Source of the DNA: JAFALK01 sp036500605
GTDB taxonomy: Bacteria; Pseudomonadota; Gammaproteobacteria; Burkholderiales; Burkholderiaceae_C
Direction of reading: 5' to 3'
Assembly: GCA_036500605.1 (NCBI GenBank)
Contig: DASYBU010000024.1
Span: forward strand, 116,787-180,786
DNA length: 64,000 nucleotides
Positions within the stretch are counted from its first letter, which is position 1. The number at the start of each line of letters is the position of its first letter. This document shows positions 33,627-42,642 of this stretch, one piece after another. Under the pieces are notes generated by a model that was not told the origin of the DNA, searched no databases, and saw only the letters and a program-made list of their open reading frames with translations. Made by a program: the position numbers and the translations under genes.

Positions 33627-34385
33627 ATGCTGTTTCCGACCATCATCAAATCGCCGAGCCTGCTCGACCCTGCTCGGCACAAGGGCCTGCGCCTGATGCA
33701 GGACACCAGCGCCATCCACTGCGTGGAGAACGCGAACCTGGTCTTCATCGGTGTTCAAGAATTCGAGCAGGCGTGCCGTGAGTTCCCGATCCTGTTCCTG
33801 AAGGCCGGCTCGGACGCCTTCGGAAAGCCTCTGGTGGCGCCCGTGGCCGTGATGGGCTTGCAGGATGGCGAGAACCTCTATTTCAGGCATGCCGATGGCG
33901 GCGGCCATGAAACCGAATGGACAGGGCGTTATGTTCCCGCGTTCCTGCGCTTCTACCCCTTCGCGCTGACCCAGGTTGACGAGAGTCGTTGGGGCATGTG
34001 CATCGACGAAGCATGGCGAGGGTGGTCCACCACCGAAGGGAGCCCGTTGTTTGCCGAGGATGGTGCACCGACCGAATTCGTGTCCGGTGTTTGCAGCGGC
34101 TTGCAAGCACTCGAACAGAGCATCGAGCAGACACGGTTGATGGGAGAGCGGCTGATGCAAATGGGGCTGTTGGTGGACCGACAGTTCAATGTGAACTTGC
34201 CCGACGAGAGCTCCTATTCGGTCACCGGGTTCATGGCCGTGGATGAGCAACGCCTGGCCGGCTTGTCCAGGGTGGAACTGTCTGAATTGAACCGGACAGG
34301 CTGGCTGTACAGCCTGCATTTGCACAAAGCATCTTTGCGCAATCTCGACGATCTGGCCCAGCGTCGCTGGGCACTTTCACTCTAG
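33627..34385 (+). CDS. SapC-family protein
   Basis: The 252-residue protein matches the SapC family plan: an N-terminal LDPARHKGLRL segment, EFPILFLKAG, a PVAVMGLQDGENLYF segment and WTGRYVPAFLRFYPFAL. SapC was named from a surface-layer secretion locus, but most family members have no proven role. It lies at the end of the T6SS remnant, where a TagF gene might be expected, but no TagF signature is present. No signal peptide. Confidence 0.75.
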   Translation: MLFPTIIKSPSLLDPARHKGLRLMQDTSAIHCVENANLVFIGVQEFEQACREFPILFLKAGSDAFGKPLVAPVAVMGLQDGENLYFRHADGGGHETEWTGRYVPAFLRFYPFALTQVDESRWGMCIDEAWRGWSTTEGSPLFAEDGAPTEFVSGVCSGLQALEQSIEQTRLMGERLMQMGLLVDRQFNVNLPDESSYSVTGFMAVDEQRLAGLSRVELSELNRTGWLYSLHLHKASLRNLDDLAQRRWALSL

Positions 34386-34724
34386 GGAGCTCCCGGTCTC
34401 GCTCTTCTGAAGCTTGATCTGGCGCTAGCAGGGCTGCATCCCCGAATGATTTAGTGGTGGCACCGGCCCATCCGGGCTGTCCGACAAGTCAAGACGGGGG
34501 TGAAGCCATGCAGGAAGATGTTTTGAGCACGGATTGGGGTCTCATGACGGCGCCGTTGGACTGAGCCGCGGAGCACTCCATGAGTCTCGAGCCGCCTCGC
34601 GTACATCGCACAGTGCGCGAGTGCTGTCAGTTCCGCGCAAGCCCCAACGTTAAGCTACACGTCTAGCACCCCCGGGGCAGTCGGCCGGGTATCCAGACTG
34701 TCCATAAAAACGGGGAGACGATCG
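34386..34724. other. Gene-poor gap before the chemoreceptor gene
   Basis: In this 339-base gap only a possible 18-codon ORF (34509-34565, with GGGGGTGAAG before its ATG) was seen, not supported as a gene. GC-rich palindromic bits (CCCCCGGGG near 34670) and the receptor's GGGGAG-type binding site (34712-34717) are present. No sigma-28 promoter was found. Confidence 0.5.
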
Positions 34725-36113
34725 ATGTTGTCATGGGGCAAGCGCGGCGCGTCCGCACTGGCTGATCAGCAGGCGACGCCAGCGTCGTCGCACTTCATTT
34801 CACCGACGGGCCGCAGCCCGGGCCTCGGCCACGGTGGTCCGCTGGAGTTGATCAAGAAACTTTCGCGCTCCGTGTCCTCCGTGGGCAAGGATGCGGCCGA
34901 GGTGCGCGGCGCGATTGAAGACACACAGGCCATCGTGCGCATGCAGGCCGAGGCGATGGGGGCGCTGGGCGGCGAATTGCAGCAGGTGCAGCGCGCGCAG
35001 GATGCGATCACGCAGGCCACGCGCCAGACGGCCGAAGCCGTGCAGCGCGCTCGCACGGCGCTCGGCGGCGTGGGCGATGAAGTGGGCGGCATCGTGCAGA
35101 CGCTGCGGCAGGTTTCAGATGCGGCCAGCGAAATCACCAAGATTGCCTTGCAGACGCGGCTGGTCGCTTTCAATGCCTCGGTTGAAGCCAAGCGCGCCGG
35201 TGATGCCGGCCGTGGCTTTGGCGTCGTGGCCGATGCGGTCAAGGCGCTGGCGGGGCAGGTCGAAAACTCGTCGAAATCCATCATCGGCGCGATCGCCACC
35301 TTGAACGAGCGCGTCGATCGATTCAGCCGCGAGTTGTCGAGCGAGGGCACAAGCGGCAAGCAAAGCGCGGTGCACCAGGCTTTTGGTGACGTGGAAGCCG
35401 ATGTGCGTGCGATCGCCACCTCGGCCGAGCAGAGCGGGCGCACCATGCAGGCACTCAACGAGCGCGCGGGTACGCTGGCGCGCGAGGTCCAGCAGGCGAT
35501 GAGCGGGCTCGGCACTGCGTTTGCGTGCAGCGAACGTTTTCTGAAGCTCTCCGAAGACCTGATCGAGCAGATTGCAGAGAGCGGTGTCGAGGTCGACGAT
35601 TCGCTCTACATCCGTGGTGCGCAAGAAGCAGCAGGCGAGATCGCGGCGCTGCTGGAGCAGGCCCTCGCCAGCGGCGCGATCAACGCCTCCCAGCTGTTTG
35701 ACGAGCGTTACCGCCCGATCGCCGGCACAAACCCGGCCCAGCACGAAGTGGCGTTCAACGCGCTGACCGACCGGCTGTTCCCCGTCGTGCAGGAGCGCAT
35801 GCTGAGCCTGAGCGACAAGGTGGTGTTCTGCATTGCCGTCGATCGGAACGGTTATGTCTCGACCCACAACAAGCGCTATTGCCATCCGCAGCGCGGCGGC
35901 GACACGGTCTGGAACACGGCCAACAGCCGCTACCGGCGCGTCTTCAATGACCGCACAGGTCTGGCTTCAGCACGCAACCAGCGGCCCTTCCTGCTGCAGA
36001 CCTATCGGCGCGACATGGGTGGCGGCAAGTTTGTTCTCCTGAAGGAAGCGGCAGCGCCGATCACGGTCAACGGCAAGCATTGGGGCGGCTTGCGCCTGGC
36101 GTTCAACTTCTAG
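34725..36113 (+). CDS. Soluble methyl-accepting chemotaxis protein with C-terminal sensor domain
   Basis: The 462-residue protein lacks membrane helices and a signal peptide. Its first 300 residues form a coiled-coil MCP signalling domain with the hairpin tip around ITKIALQTRLVAFNASVEAKRAGDAGRGFGVVADAV (residues about 139-175), which contacts CheA/CheW. The C-terminal 160 residues hold a PAS/Cache-like sensor (DKVVFCIAVDRNGYVSTHN, TYRRDMGGGKFVLLKEAA). So the order signalling-then-sensor is reversed relative to classic receptors, as in some cytoplasmic MCPs. Ligand unknown. Confidence 0.88.
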   Translation: MLSWGKRGASALADQQATPASSHFISPTGRSPGLGHGGPLELIKKLSRSVSSVGKDAAEVRGAIEDTQAIVRMQAEAMGALGGELQQVQRAQDAITQATRQTAEAVQRARTALGGVGDEVGGIVQTLRQVSDAASEITKIALQTRLVAFNASVEAKRAGDAGRGFGVVADAVKALAGQVENSSKSIIGAIATLNERVDRFSRELSSEGTSGKQSAVHQAFGDVEADVRAIATSAEQSGRTMQALNERAGTLAREVQQAMSGLGTAFACSERFLKLSEDLIEQIAESGVEVDDSLYIRGAQEAAGEIAALLEQALASGAINASQLFDERYRPIAGTNPAQHEVAFNALTDRLFPVVQERMLSLSDKVVFCIAVDRNGYVSTHNKRYCHPQRGGDTVWNTANSRYRRVFNDRTGLASARNQRPFLLQTYRRDMGGGKFVLLKEAAAPITVNGKHWGGLRLAFNF

Positions 36114-36118
36114 GGCGA

Positions 36119-37951
36119 TTAAGGGGCGATGCAGGCCCTGTTCTTGCCCGTGTGCTTCGCCTCGTACAGCGCCACATCGGCACGGTCGAGCGCGATCTCG
36201 AGCGTCTCGCCCTTGCGGTGCAAGGTGACGCCGGCTGAGAAAGTGACGAACACGTCATTGCCTTCGTGCTTGAACAGGCTGGCTGAGAGCGCGCGTTGCA
36301 AGCGGGCGAGCACGGCCTGCGCTTCATCGAGCGGCGTGGCGGGCAGCAGCAGCACGAACTCCTCGCCGCCGTAGCGGGCGACCAGATCACCGGGGCGCAG
36401 CAGTTGCGAAACGCGCTCGGCCAATGATTTGAGCGCCACGTCGCCGGCCGCATGGCCCAGGCTGTCGTTGAGCTTCTTGAAGTTGTCGATGTCGAGCAGG
36501 GCCAGCGCCATCGCGGCCGTACCGCCTTCGCGCTCGGCCTTGGCCTGCTCCGTGTCGAAGACAGCGATCAGGCCGCGCCGGTTGGCGATCTGGGTGAGCT
36601 GGTCGGTCTGCACTTCGTTGGAGAGCTTGCGCAGCTCGTCCTCGAGCTGCGTCACCTTGGCGGTCAGCTCGGTTGCACGGTCGTGCTCGAGCGTGATGCG
36701 GCTTTGCGTCTGCTGCACCAGGTCGCGCACGCTGCGGCTCTCCTCGACCATCTCGCGCACGGTGCCGGCGAGGCTCTCGAGCGAGTCTGCCTTTTCGATC
36801 GCGTCGGCGTAGCGGCCGACATTGTTCTGGAAGCGGTCGGTATGCTCGCCCAGTTCGCCGATCTCGTGCAGCATTTTCTGGATCAGACCCTTGAGCGCAT
36901 CACGGGCGCGGCTGCGGTCATTGCGCAGGGTCGATTGGCGTTCTCGCGTACCGCTCAGCATCTCGCTGACCTGGCGCACGCCGCGGCCGCTGATGCCTTG
37001 CTCCATCGCGAGGTTCATGGCCTCGCATTGACCTCGCGCCCAGGAGTCGTCCTCGGCCAGATCGACGAGGCTGGCCGACAGCTCGCGGCAGAGCTGGCCC
37101 AGCTCGCCGAACAGGTGTTCGCGGTGATCGAGCAGGTGCCGGGCACGAGCGCACAGCGCCGTGATCTGCGCGGCGTGTTCGGGCGTGGCGCCGTCGCGTC
37201 TGAGCGCTTGCTGCGCTTCGTCCAGTTCGCGCAGCAAACCTTCGGCCTGGCCGTTGGGATGATTGAGCGCGTGGTGCACCGTGCCCTGAAACGTGGCGCT
37301 GACCGCGGGCCATTCGCCCAGGGCGCTGCCGGAGGCTGCGGGTGCCGGCGTGAAGGATCCTGTCTCGTCGAGCGCGCCATGCAGGCTGGCGGCCGATTCT
37401 TCTTCAGACAGGAATTGGCTGGGCGTGCCGCCGGTGCTGCCTTCTTCTTCGATGTCGACAGCGTTGGAGCCATCGCTATCCCAACTGCCCACCAACTGAC
37501 GCAGGCGGTTCAGGAGGCGCTGCGGATCGCTTCGGTTGCCTTCCAGCACACGCAGCACGCCGTCCTTCTTGCGGGCGACGGTCCAGCTCTTGCCGCCGCG
37601 CTCCAGGCCGCGCACCATGCGTTCGATCGACTGGGCCCAGGCCTCACCCTGCGCAGAAGGGTTGTCGGTCTGCAGCAGCTTCTCGACGACCTTGAGGGCG
37701 TCATCCCAGCGACCGTCGCGGGTCAGTGCCGTCATGTCCTGGCGCACCTGGCCGCTGCCCACGCCGAGGCTGACCAGCTTGCCGATCAAGGCCTGTGCGC
37801 GTTCGGGCACGGCGCCAGGGCTTGGAGGCTCCGCCCCCGATTCCAAGGCATAAGCCCGCCCGTAGTTTTCAGGCGTGGGTTCGAGCTGCTCTTTGGACAG
37901 GCGCAGCAGCGCGGCCTTGGCGATCTGCGCCGGTGTGGGGGAGGTGCTCAT
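36119..37951 (-). CDS. GGDEF-domain diguanylate cyclase
   Basis: The 610-residue protein has no membrane helix. An N-terminal region (1-420) contains coiled coil and a helical segment; the C-terminal GGDEF domain (about 435-605) has the active-site variant GGEEF (about 526-530, RYGGEEFVLLLPAT), which normally retains activity. It would make c-di-GMP. It is the last of three minus-strand genes (Hpt, receiver-GGDEF-EAL, this one) that abut with 3-4 base gaps or overlaps, so they form one operon. Confidence 0.92.
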   Translation of the reverse strand: MSTSPTPAQIAKAALLRLSKEQLEPTPENYGRAYALESGAEPPSPGAVPERAQALIGKLVSLGVGSGQVRQDMTALTRDGRWDDALKVVEKLLQTDNPSAQGEAWAQSIERMVRGLERGGKSWTVARKKDGVLRVLEGNRSDPQRLLNRLRQLVGSWDSDGSNAVDIEEEGSTGGTPSQFLSEEESAASLHGALDETGSFTPAPAASGSALGEWPAVSATFQGTVHHALNHPNGQAEGLLRELDEAQQALRRDGATPEHAAQITALCARARHLLDHREHLFGELGQLCRELSASLVDLAEDDSWARGQCEAMNLAMEQGISGRGVRQVSEMLSGTRERQSTLRNDRSRARDALKGLIQKMLHEIGELGEHTDRFQNNVGRYADAIEKADSLESLAGTVREMVEESRSVRDLVQQTQSRITLEHDRATELTAKVTQLEDELRKLSNEVQTDQLTQIANRRGLIAVFDTEQAKAEREGGTAAMALALLDIDNFKKLNDSLGHAAGDVALKSLAERVSQLLRPGDLVARYGGEEFVLLLPATPLDEAQAVLARLQRALSASLFKHEGNDVFVTFSAGVTLHRKGETLEIALDRADVALYEAKHTGKNRACIAP

Positions 37952-37954
37952 CCG

Positions 37955-40222
37955 TCAGGGCTTGAAAACAGACTGCGGTTCACTCTCCGGGCCGGCGCTG
38001 CCAACGCCGTCGCCGCTGGCCTGCGTGATCCACAAGGCCTTGCGCGGCAACACGGTCTGCACCAGCCAGCGCTCAAGGTCATCAGGCGGCAGCGGCTTGC
38101 TGAACAGGAAGCCCTGCATCTGGCTGCAACCGAGGCGGTGCAGCACCTCCATCTGGCGCAGGGTTTCGACGCCTTCGGCAATCACGCGCAAGCCCAGCGC
38201 GCGGGCGAGGGCGATGATGGCGGTGACGACGGCCGAGCTCTGCGGCGTGATGCCCAGATCGCGCACAAAGGTGCGGTCGATCTTGACCTCGGAAATCGGC
38301 AGCGTGGTCAGGTAGGCGAGCGAGGAGTAGCCGGTGCCGAAGTCGTCGATCGAGATCTCGACACCGACTTCGTTCAGACGGTGCAGCGCCGGGATGACGT
38401 TCTGCAGGTCCTTCATCAGGTTGTTCTCGGTGATCTCAAGCTGGATCGCACGGTGCGGCACGCCATAGGCGCTCACGCATTGGTGGATGTGCTCGACCAG
38501 ATCAGAGCGCTCGAACAGGCGGCTCGGCAGGTTGACCGCGATCGAGTCCGAGAAGCCGAAGTTCAATTGCCAGACCTTGGCCTGACGCGCGGCTTCACGC
38601 AGCGCCCATTCGGACAGCGGCACGATCAGGCCGGTTTCCTCGGCCAGCGGGATGAACTCAGCGGGCGGCACCAGGCGGCCACCGCGCTTCCAGCGCATGA
38701 GCGCCTCGGCGCCGACCATGCGGGCGCCGCGCACGTCGATCTTGGGCTGGTAGTGCAGCACGATCTCGTTGCGTTCCAGCGCCTTGTGCAGCGCGCTTTC
38801 GAGCTCGAGCTTCTCGCGGCCCTGGCCGGCGAGCTGCGGTGTGTAGAGCGCTGCCGCATTGCGGCCCTGCGACTTGACCGCGTACATGGCCACGTCGGAG
38901 TTGCGCAGCAGATCGGCCATCGTCTGGCCGTCGCGCGGGAAAATCGCGATGCCGACGCTGGCGGTGACAAAGCAGTCCTGGCCGGCGATGAAGATCGGCT
39001 CGCGCATCACGTCAAGCACACGCTGTGCGACGCGCTCGGCGTCGCGTTCGTCCACCACTTCGGGCAGCAGGGCCACGAACTCATCACCGCCGAGACGGCC
39101 GACAGCTTCGAGCGAACGGTGCGAGCGGCCGCCGACGTTTTCGAGCATGCCGTCCATCACCTGGTCGGAATGGCGCACGCAGCTGCGCAGGCGGCGGCCG
39201 ACCTCGATCAGCAGTTCGTCGCCCGCGGCATGGCCGAGGGTGTCGTTGATCACCTTGAAGCGGTCGAGGTCGATCAGCAGCAGGCCGACCTCATGCCCGC
39301 CGCGGCGCGCTTGTTCGATGGCACGTTCGACTCGCCAGATCAGTTGCCGGCGATTGGGCAGGCCGGTCAGCGAATCGAAATGCGCGAGCTGGCGGATGCG
39401 GTCTTCGGCCTGGCGACGGTCGGTCACGTCCTGCAGCACGCCGGAATAACCGCAGGCGCTGCCGTGTTCGTTGAATTCGGGCTCGGCCTCGATGTGGACC
39501 ACGCGTTGGCGGCCATCGAGCAGGGTGACGGGAAGGTCGGTCACCAGCACCGAGTTGTGCGCCAGCACATCGCGCAGCAAACGCAGGAAGATGGTGCGGT
39601 CGCCATGCGGCACCATGCGCATCACGCCGATGAAGTCGATCGGGTCGCTGGGCCCGCGGCCGAACACGCGCAGTGCTTCGGCGGCCATCGAGAAACCGTC
39701 GATGCGGTCCCACTCGAAGCTGCCCATGCGTGCCAAGTCTTGCGCGCGCGCCAGGCGGGCCTTGCTGCGTTCGAGCTCGATGCGGGTGCGCGAGCTGCGC
39801 AGCAGGTAGCGCAATCGGCCGGCCAGCAGGCTCCATTGGTTGGACTTGACGAAGAAGTCTGTGGCGCCGACCTGGTAGGCGCGGTTGATCGAAGCTTCAT
39901 CGTCCAGGCCGGTCAGCATCAACACGGGCGTGGACTCAAAACCGGGCAGGGCGCGCATGCGCAGGCAGGTTTCGAATCCGTCGAGATCGGGCATCAGCGC
40001 GTCGAGCACGATGATGTCGGGCGACCATTCGCCGATCATCTTGAGGGCGCCGGCACCGCTGTTGGCCTCGGTGATCTCGAAGCCGCGCTCGCGCAGGGCT
40101 ACGGCTGTCAGAAGCAGGTTGACCTCGTCGTCGTCGACGAGCAGCACCTTGGGCTGTTCCACCGGGTCGTTGGCGAGCGGTGAGGCTGCGGCGTTCATTT
40201 CGCGGTTGTTCATGGCCGTCAT
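37955..40222 (-). CDS. Response regulator with PAS, GGDEF and EAL domains
   Basis: The 755-residue protein carries a receiver domain (about 24-140; phospho-acceptor D74 in IVLDALMPD), a PAS domain (about 165-285), GGDEF (about 295-465, GGDEF at about 377-381) and EAL (about 485-735; EALMRW at about 505-510). Both enzyme motifs appear intact, so it could make and break c-di-GMP under control of phosphorylation. It overlaps the Hpt gene start by four bases and is followed by the diguanylate cyclase. Confidence 0.93.
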   Translation of the reverse strand: MTAMNNREMNAAASPLANDPVEQPKVLLVDDDEVNLLLTAVALRERGFEITEANSGAGALKMIGEWSPDIIVLDALMPDLDGFETCLRMRALPGFESTPVLMLTGLDDEASINRAYQVGATDFFVKSNQWSLLAGRLRYLLRSSRTRIELERSKARLARAQDLARMGSFEWDRIDGFSMAAEALRVFGRGPSDPIDFIGVMRMVPHGDRTIFLRLLRDVLAHNSVLVTDLPVTLLDGRQRVVHIEAEPEFNEHGSACGYSGVLQDVTDRRQAEDRIRQLAHFDSLTGLPNRRQLIWRVERAIEQARRGGHEVGLLLIDLDRFKVINDTLGHAAGDELLIEVGRRLRSCVRHSDQVMDGMLENVGGRSHRSLEAVGRLGGDEFVALLPEVVDERDAERVAQRVLDVMREPIFIAGQDCFVTASVGIAIFPRDGQTMADLLRNSDVAMYAVKSQGRNAAALYTPQLAGQGREKLELESALHKALERNEIVLHYQPKIDVRGARMVGAEALMRWKRGGRLVPPAEFIPLAEETGLIVPLSEWALREAARQAKVWQLNFGFSDSIAVNLPSRLFERSDLVEHIHQCVSAYGVPHRAIQLEITENNLMKDLQNVIPALHRLNEVGVEISIDDFGTGYSSLAYLTTLPISEVKIDRTFVRDLGITPQSSAVVTAIIALARALGLRVIAEGVETLRQMEVLHRLGCSQMQGFLFSKPLPPDDLERWLVQTVLPRKALWITQASGDGVGSAGPESEPQSVFKP

Positions 40223-40599
40223 GGCTGCGCAGTACGGAGGGCCGCCAAGGCCACGCGGGCCCGGCCGAGTTCGGCAAGCATAGCGTCGATCTCGGCTTCG
40301 ATGTGCTCGGCGTCACCGGTGCGCGCCAGCATCTCGACGTCGGCACAGAGTTTTGACAGTTTCAAGGCGCCCAGGCTGGCCGAGGAGGACTTGAGCGTGT
40401 GCGCCACCTGGAGGATCGCGTTCAGCTGCAGGTTGGCGCCGCGCGCCGCCATCAGTTCGGGAATCAGGCGATCGAGTGAATTCATGTACGCGTTGATGAC
40501 CCGATCGAGCAGGCCATTGGCTCCACTGGGGTCAAGCTCGCGCAGCCGCGCCAAGGCCTCGGCGTCGAGGGTGCTGGCGGTGGAATCGGAATGCGGCAT
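40219..40599 (-). CDS. Histidine phosphotransfer (Hpt) protein
   Basis: The 126-residue protein is a single Hpt domain with the phospho-histidine H67 in VAHTLKSSSASLGA. It would pass phosphate between a hybrid or separate kinase and a receiver; the receiver-GGDEF-EAL protein encoded next is the obvious target. The start at 40599 is preferred; an upstream in-frame ATG at 40668 (or 40638) would add up to 23 residues. Neither has a strong ribosome binding site. The histidine kinase gene at 40803 is divergent. Confidence 0.85.
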   Translation of the reverse strand: MPHSDSTASTLDAEALARLRELDPSGANGLLDRVINAYMNSLDRLIPELMAARGANLQLNAILQVAHTLKSSSASLGALKLSKLCADVEMLARTGDAEHIEAEIDAMLAELGRARVALAALRTAQP

Positions 40600-40802
40600 G
40601 TCTTGGGCGTAGCGCGTTATTTTTGCGGAGTGACCCATCCTGGGATTCACCCGCGTCGAGCTTGACAATGTACAGCCCTGGCTGCTGTTTCAGGGCCACA
40701 GTTTGTGACGGATTTCAGATTCGCGCGGCTTGACTTGAGGGCCGGCGCCTGTTTTGTCGCCATCACGTAGAAGGTGGGGCGGGGTCGACTCCCCTACATA
40801 CA

Positions 40803-42071
40803 ATGCCGCCCATGAACAGCCTGACCGATGTCCGCAACCGCACAGGCGCCGCGCCACGCCGCGGCGTGGCTTTGGGACTCGGTCTGCTGATCGGCTTCCT
40901 GATGCTGGGCATGGCGAGCTTGCTGATCCAGACCGACTCAGGTATCCGTCTGGTCATCGGCGCGACGCTGTGCATGACCCTGCTGCTGCTGGCCGTCGCG
41001 GCGATCGGCTGGCATGTGGGCGTGCGCTTGACGCGCCAGCGCCTCGGGGAGCTCTTGCGGGAATCGCGCATGCAGTCGCAGGCTCTGGTTCAGTTGCAGC
41101 GCGATTGGCATTGGGCGACCGATGTTGACCACCATCTGGTGCGCTGGCAGGCGCCGCAGGGCGCGGTGGCTTCGAGCTGGGTCGGCACGGCCGCCACGCA
41201 GACGCTGCATGAACGTTTTCAATGCGGCACCGACACGCCGATACCGACAGCGATGGGTGCGCGCCGCAATTTCGAGAGCCTGCCGGTGCGCGACGAAACC
41301 GGCCAGCAATGGCTGCTGCGCGGCGTGGCCTGCTTTGACGGCAACGGCCGCTTTGCGGGCTACCAAGGTGCGGCCGAAGTGCTGCGCCAGGAGCCGGCCG
41401 GCGAGAGCAGCGAGCACGCGGCGTTTGCCTACACGATCTCGCATGACCTGCGCGCGCCGCTGCGCGTGATCGAAGGCTTCGCCAAGATCCTCAAGGAAGA
41501 CTACGGCCCGCAGCTTGACCGCGTGGGCAATGACCATGTGGACCGCGTGATGGGCGCTTCCTCGCGCATGCACGGCATGATCGATGCGCTGTTGTCGCTG
41601 TCGCAGCTGTCGGTCCGGCCCTTGGCGCGCCAGAGCGTCAATCTCTCGCAACTGGCGGGCTACATCCTTGAAGACTTGTGCCGCGCGGAGCCGGCGCGAA
41701 CTGTCGAACTGCATGTCGAGCCCGACCTCATGGTCGAGGGCGATCCCACGCTCCTGCGCATGGCCCTGGAGAACCTGCTGGGCAACGCCTGGAAGTACAG
41801 CGCCGATTGCGAATGCGCGCGCATCCGCTTCGAGCAGCGTCAGGAACCGGGCCGGCGCGTCTTCGTGGTCAGCGACGAGGGCGCCGGTTTTGACATGCGC
41901 TTTGCGGATCGGCTCTTCGGCGCGTTCCAGCGCTTGCACAGCGCCAGTGAGTTTCCGGGCACGGGCATCGGGCTGGCTTCGGTGCGGCGCATCGTGCGCC
42001 GGCACGGCGGCGAAGTCTGGGCCGAGGGTACGGTGGGCCAAGGCGCCAGCTTCTACTTCACTCTGGCTTGA
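40803..42071 (+). CDS. Membrane sensor histidine kinase
   Basis: The 422-residue protein has two membrane helices (about 20-45 and 50-72), a PAS-like sensor (about 95-190), HisKA with H214 (AFAYTISHDLRAPLRVIEGF) and a HATPase domain (about 310-420; N box NLLGNAWKYS, G boxes DEGAGFDM and GTGIGLASVRRIV). It is the plausible phosphate source for the divergent Hpt and receiver-GGDEF-EAL genes. Its 3' end overlaps the ANTAR response regulator on the other strand by 14 bases. Confidence 0.92.
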   Translation: MPPMNSLTDVRNRTGAAPRRGVALGLGLLIGFLMLGMASLLIQTDSGIRLVIGATLCMTLLLLAVAAIGWHVGVRLTRQRLGELLRESRMQSQALVQLQRDWHWATDVDHHLVRWQAPQGAVASSWVGTAATQTLHERFQCGTDTPIPTAMGARRNFESLPVRDETGQQWLLRGVACFDGNGRFAGYQGAAEVLRQEPAGESSEHAAFAYTISHDLRAPLRVIEGFAKILKEDYGPQLDRVGNDHVDRVMGASSRMHGMIDALLSLSQLSVRPLARQSVNLSQLAGYILEDLCRAEPARTVELHVEPDLMVEGDPTLLRMALENLLGNAWKYSADCECARIRFEQRQEPGRRVFVVSDEGAGFDMRFADRLFGAFQRLHSASEFPGTGIGLASVRRIVRRHGGEVWAEGTVGQGASFYFTLA

Positions 42072-42642
42072 GCCGTTCTTCCAGCGCGTCGATCAAGCGC
42101 TGGGCAACCTCGATCAAGGCGAGCCCTTCACGGTCCGCCCGCTGTTGCAGCAGGGCCAGAGCCTGCGCCCGGTTGAGTTGATCACGTTGCATCAGGGTGC
42201 CGATCGCCAGCGGCACGAGCTGGTTGAGCACCGTCGGCAAGGGCGCTTCTTGACGCGAGCCTTGGGCAAACGCGGCCTCGACCGTCGGCACGATCTGGCC
42301 GATGTCCAGCGGCTTGACCAGATAGGCCGAGGCGCCGAGCGATTTCACTCGCGCCACGGTTTCATCATCGGCAAAGGCCGAGAGGAAGATGAAGGGGATG
42401 CGCAACTGCTCGCGCAGGTAGGCCGCCACATCGAAGCCGTTCAGGCCTTCCATGCGGATGTCGAGCAGCGCCAGGCCGGGACGGTGCTGGCGGGCGAGCA
42501 GGATGGCGTCGTCGCCGTTGTCGGCATCGATCACCTCGAAGCCGGCCTGGGCCAGGCCGAAGCTCAGCGTCGCCAGGACCAGGCGGTCATCGTCGACGAC
42601 GAGGATCTTGCCCTTGCTCTTGGTCATCGTGCTGCTGCTCAT
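42058..42642 (-). CDS. Response regulator with ANTAR-like RNA-binding domain
   Basis: The 194-residue protein has a receiver domain (about 12-125; D61 in LALLDIRMEG, K near 108 in YLVKPL) and a C-terminal helical ANTAR-like domain (about 135-190; DQLNRAQALALLQQRADREG). ANTAR proteins act by antitermination on hairpin-containing leader RNAs. Its start overlaps the stop of the histidine kinase gene upstream by four bases, so kinase and regulator are a matched pair. Confidence 0.85.
   Translation of the reverse strand: MSSSTMTKSKGKILVVDDDRLVLATLSFGLAQAGFEVIDADNGDDAILLARQHRPGLALLDIRMEGLNGFDVAAYLREQLRIPFIFLSAFADDETVARVKSLGASAYLVKPLDIGQIVPTVEAAFAQGSRQEAPLPTVLNQLVPLAIGTLMQRDQLNRAQALALLQQRADREGLALIEVAQRLIDALEERLKPE

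Noticed and set aside
33627..34385. Assignment of this gene as T6SS accessory tagF
   Set aside because: The conserved segments fit the SapC family; no TagF signature is present.
34509..34565. 18-codon ORF with a plausible ribosome binding site upstream of the chemoreceptor
   Set aside because: Too short, no similarity recognised and no second line of evidence.
36452..40183. 1243-codon plus-strand frame opposite the two GGDEF genes
   Set aside because: Antisense of two clear c-di-GMP genes; composition is Ala/Gly/Arg/His-rich with no motifs.
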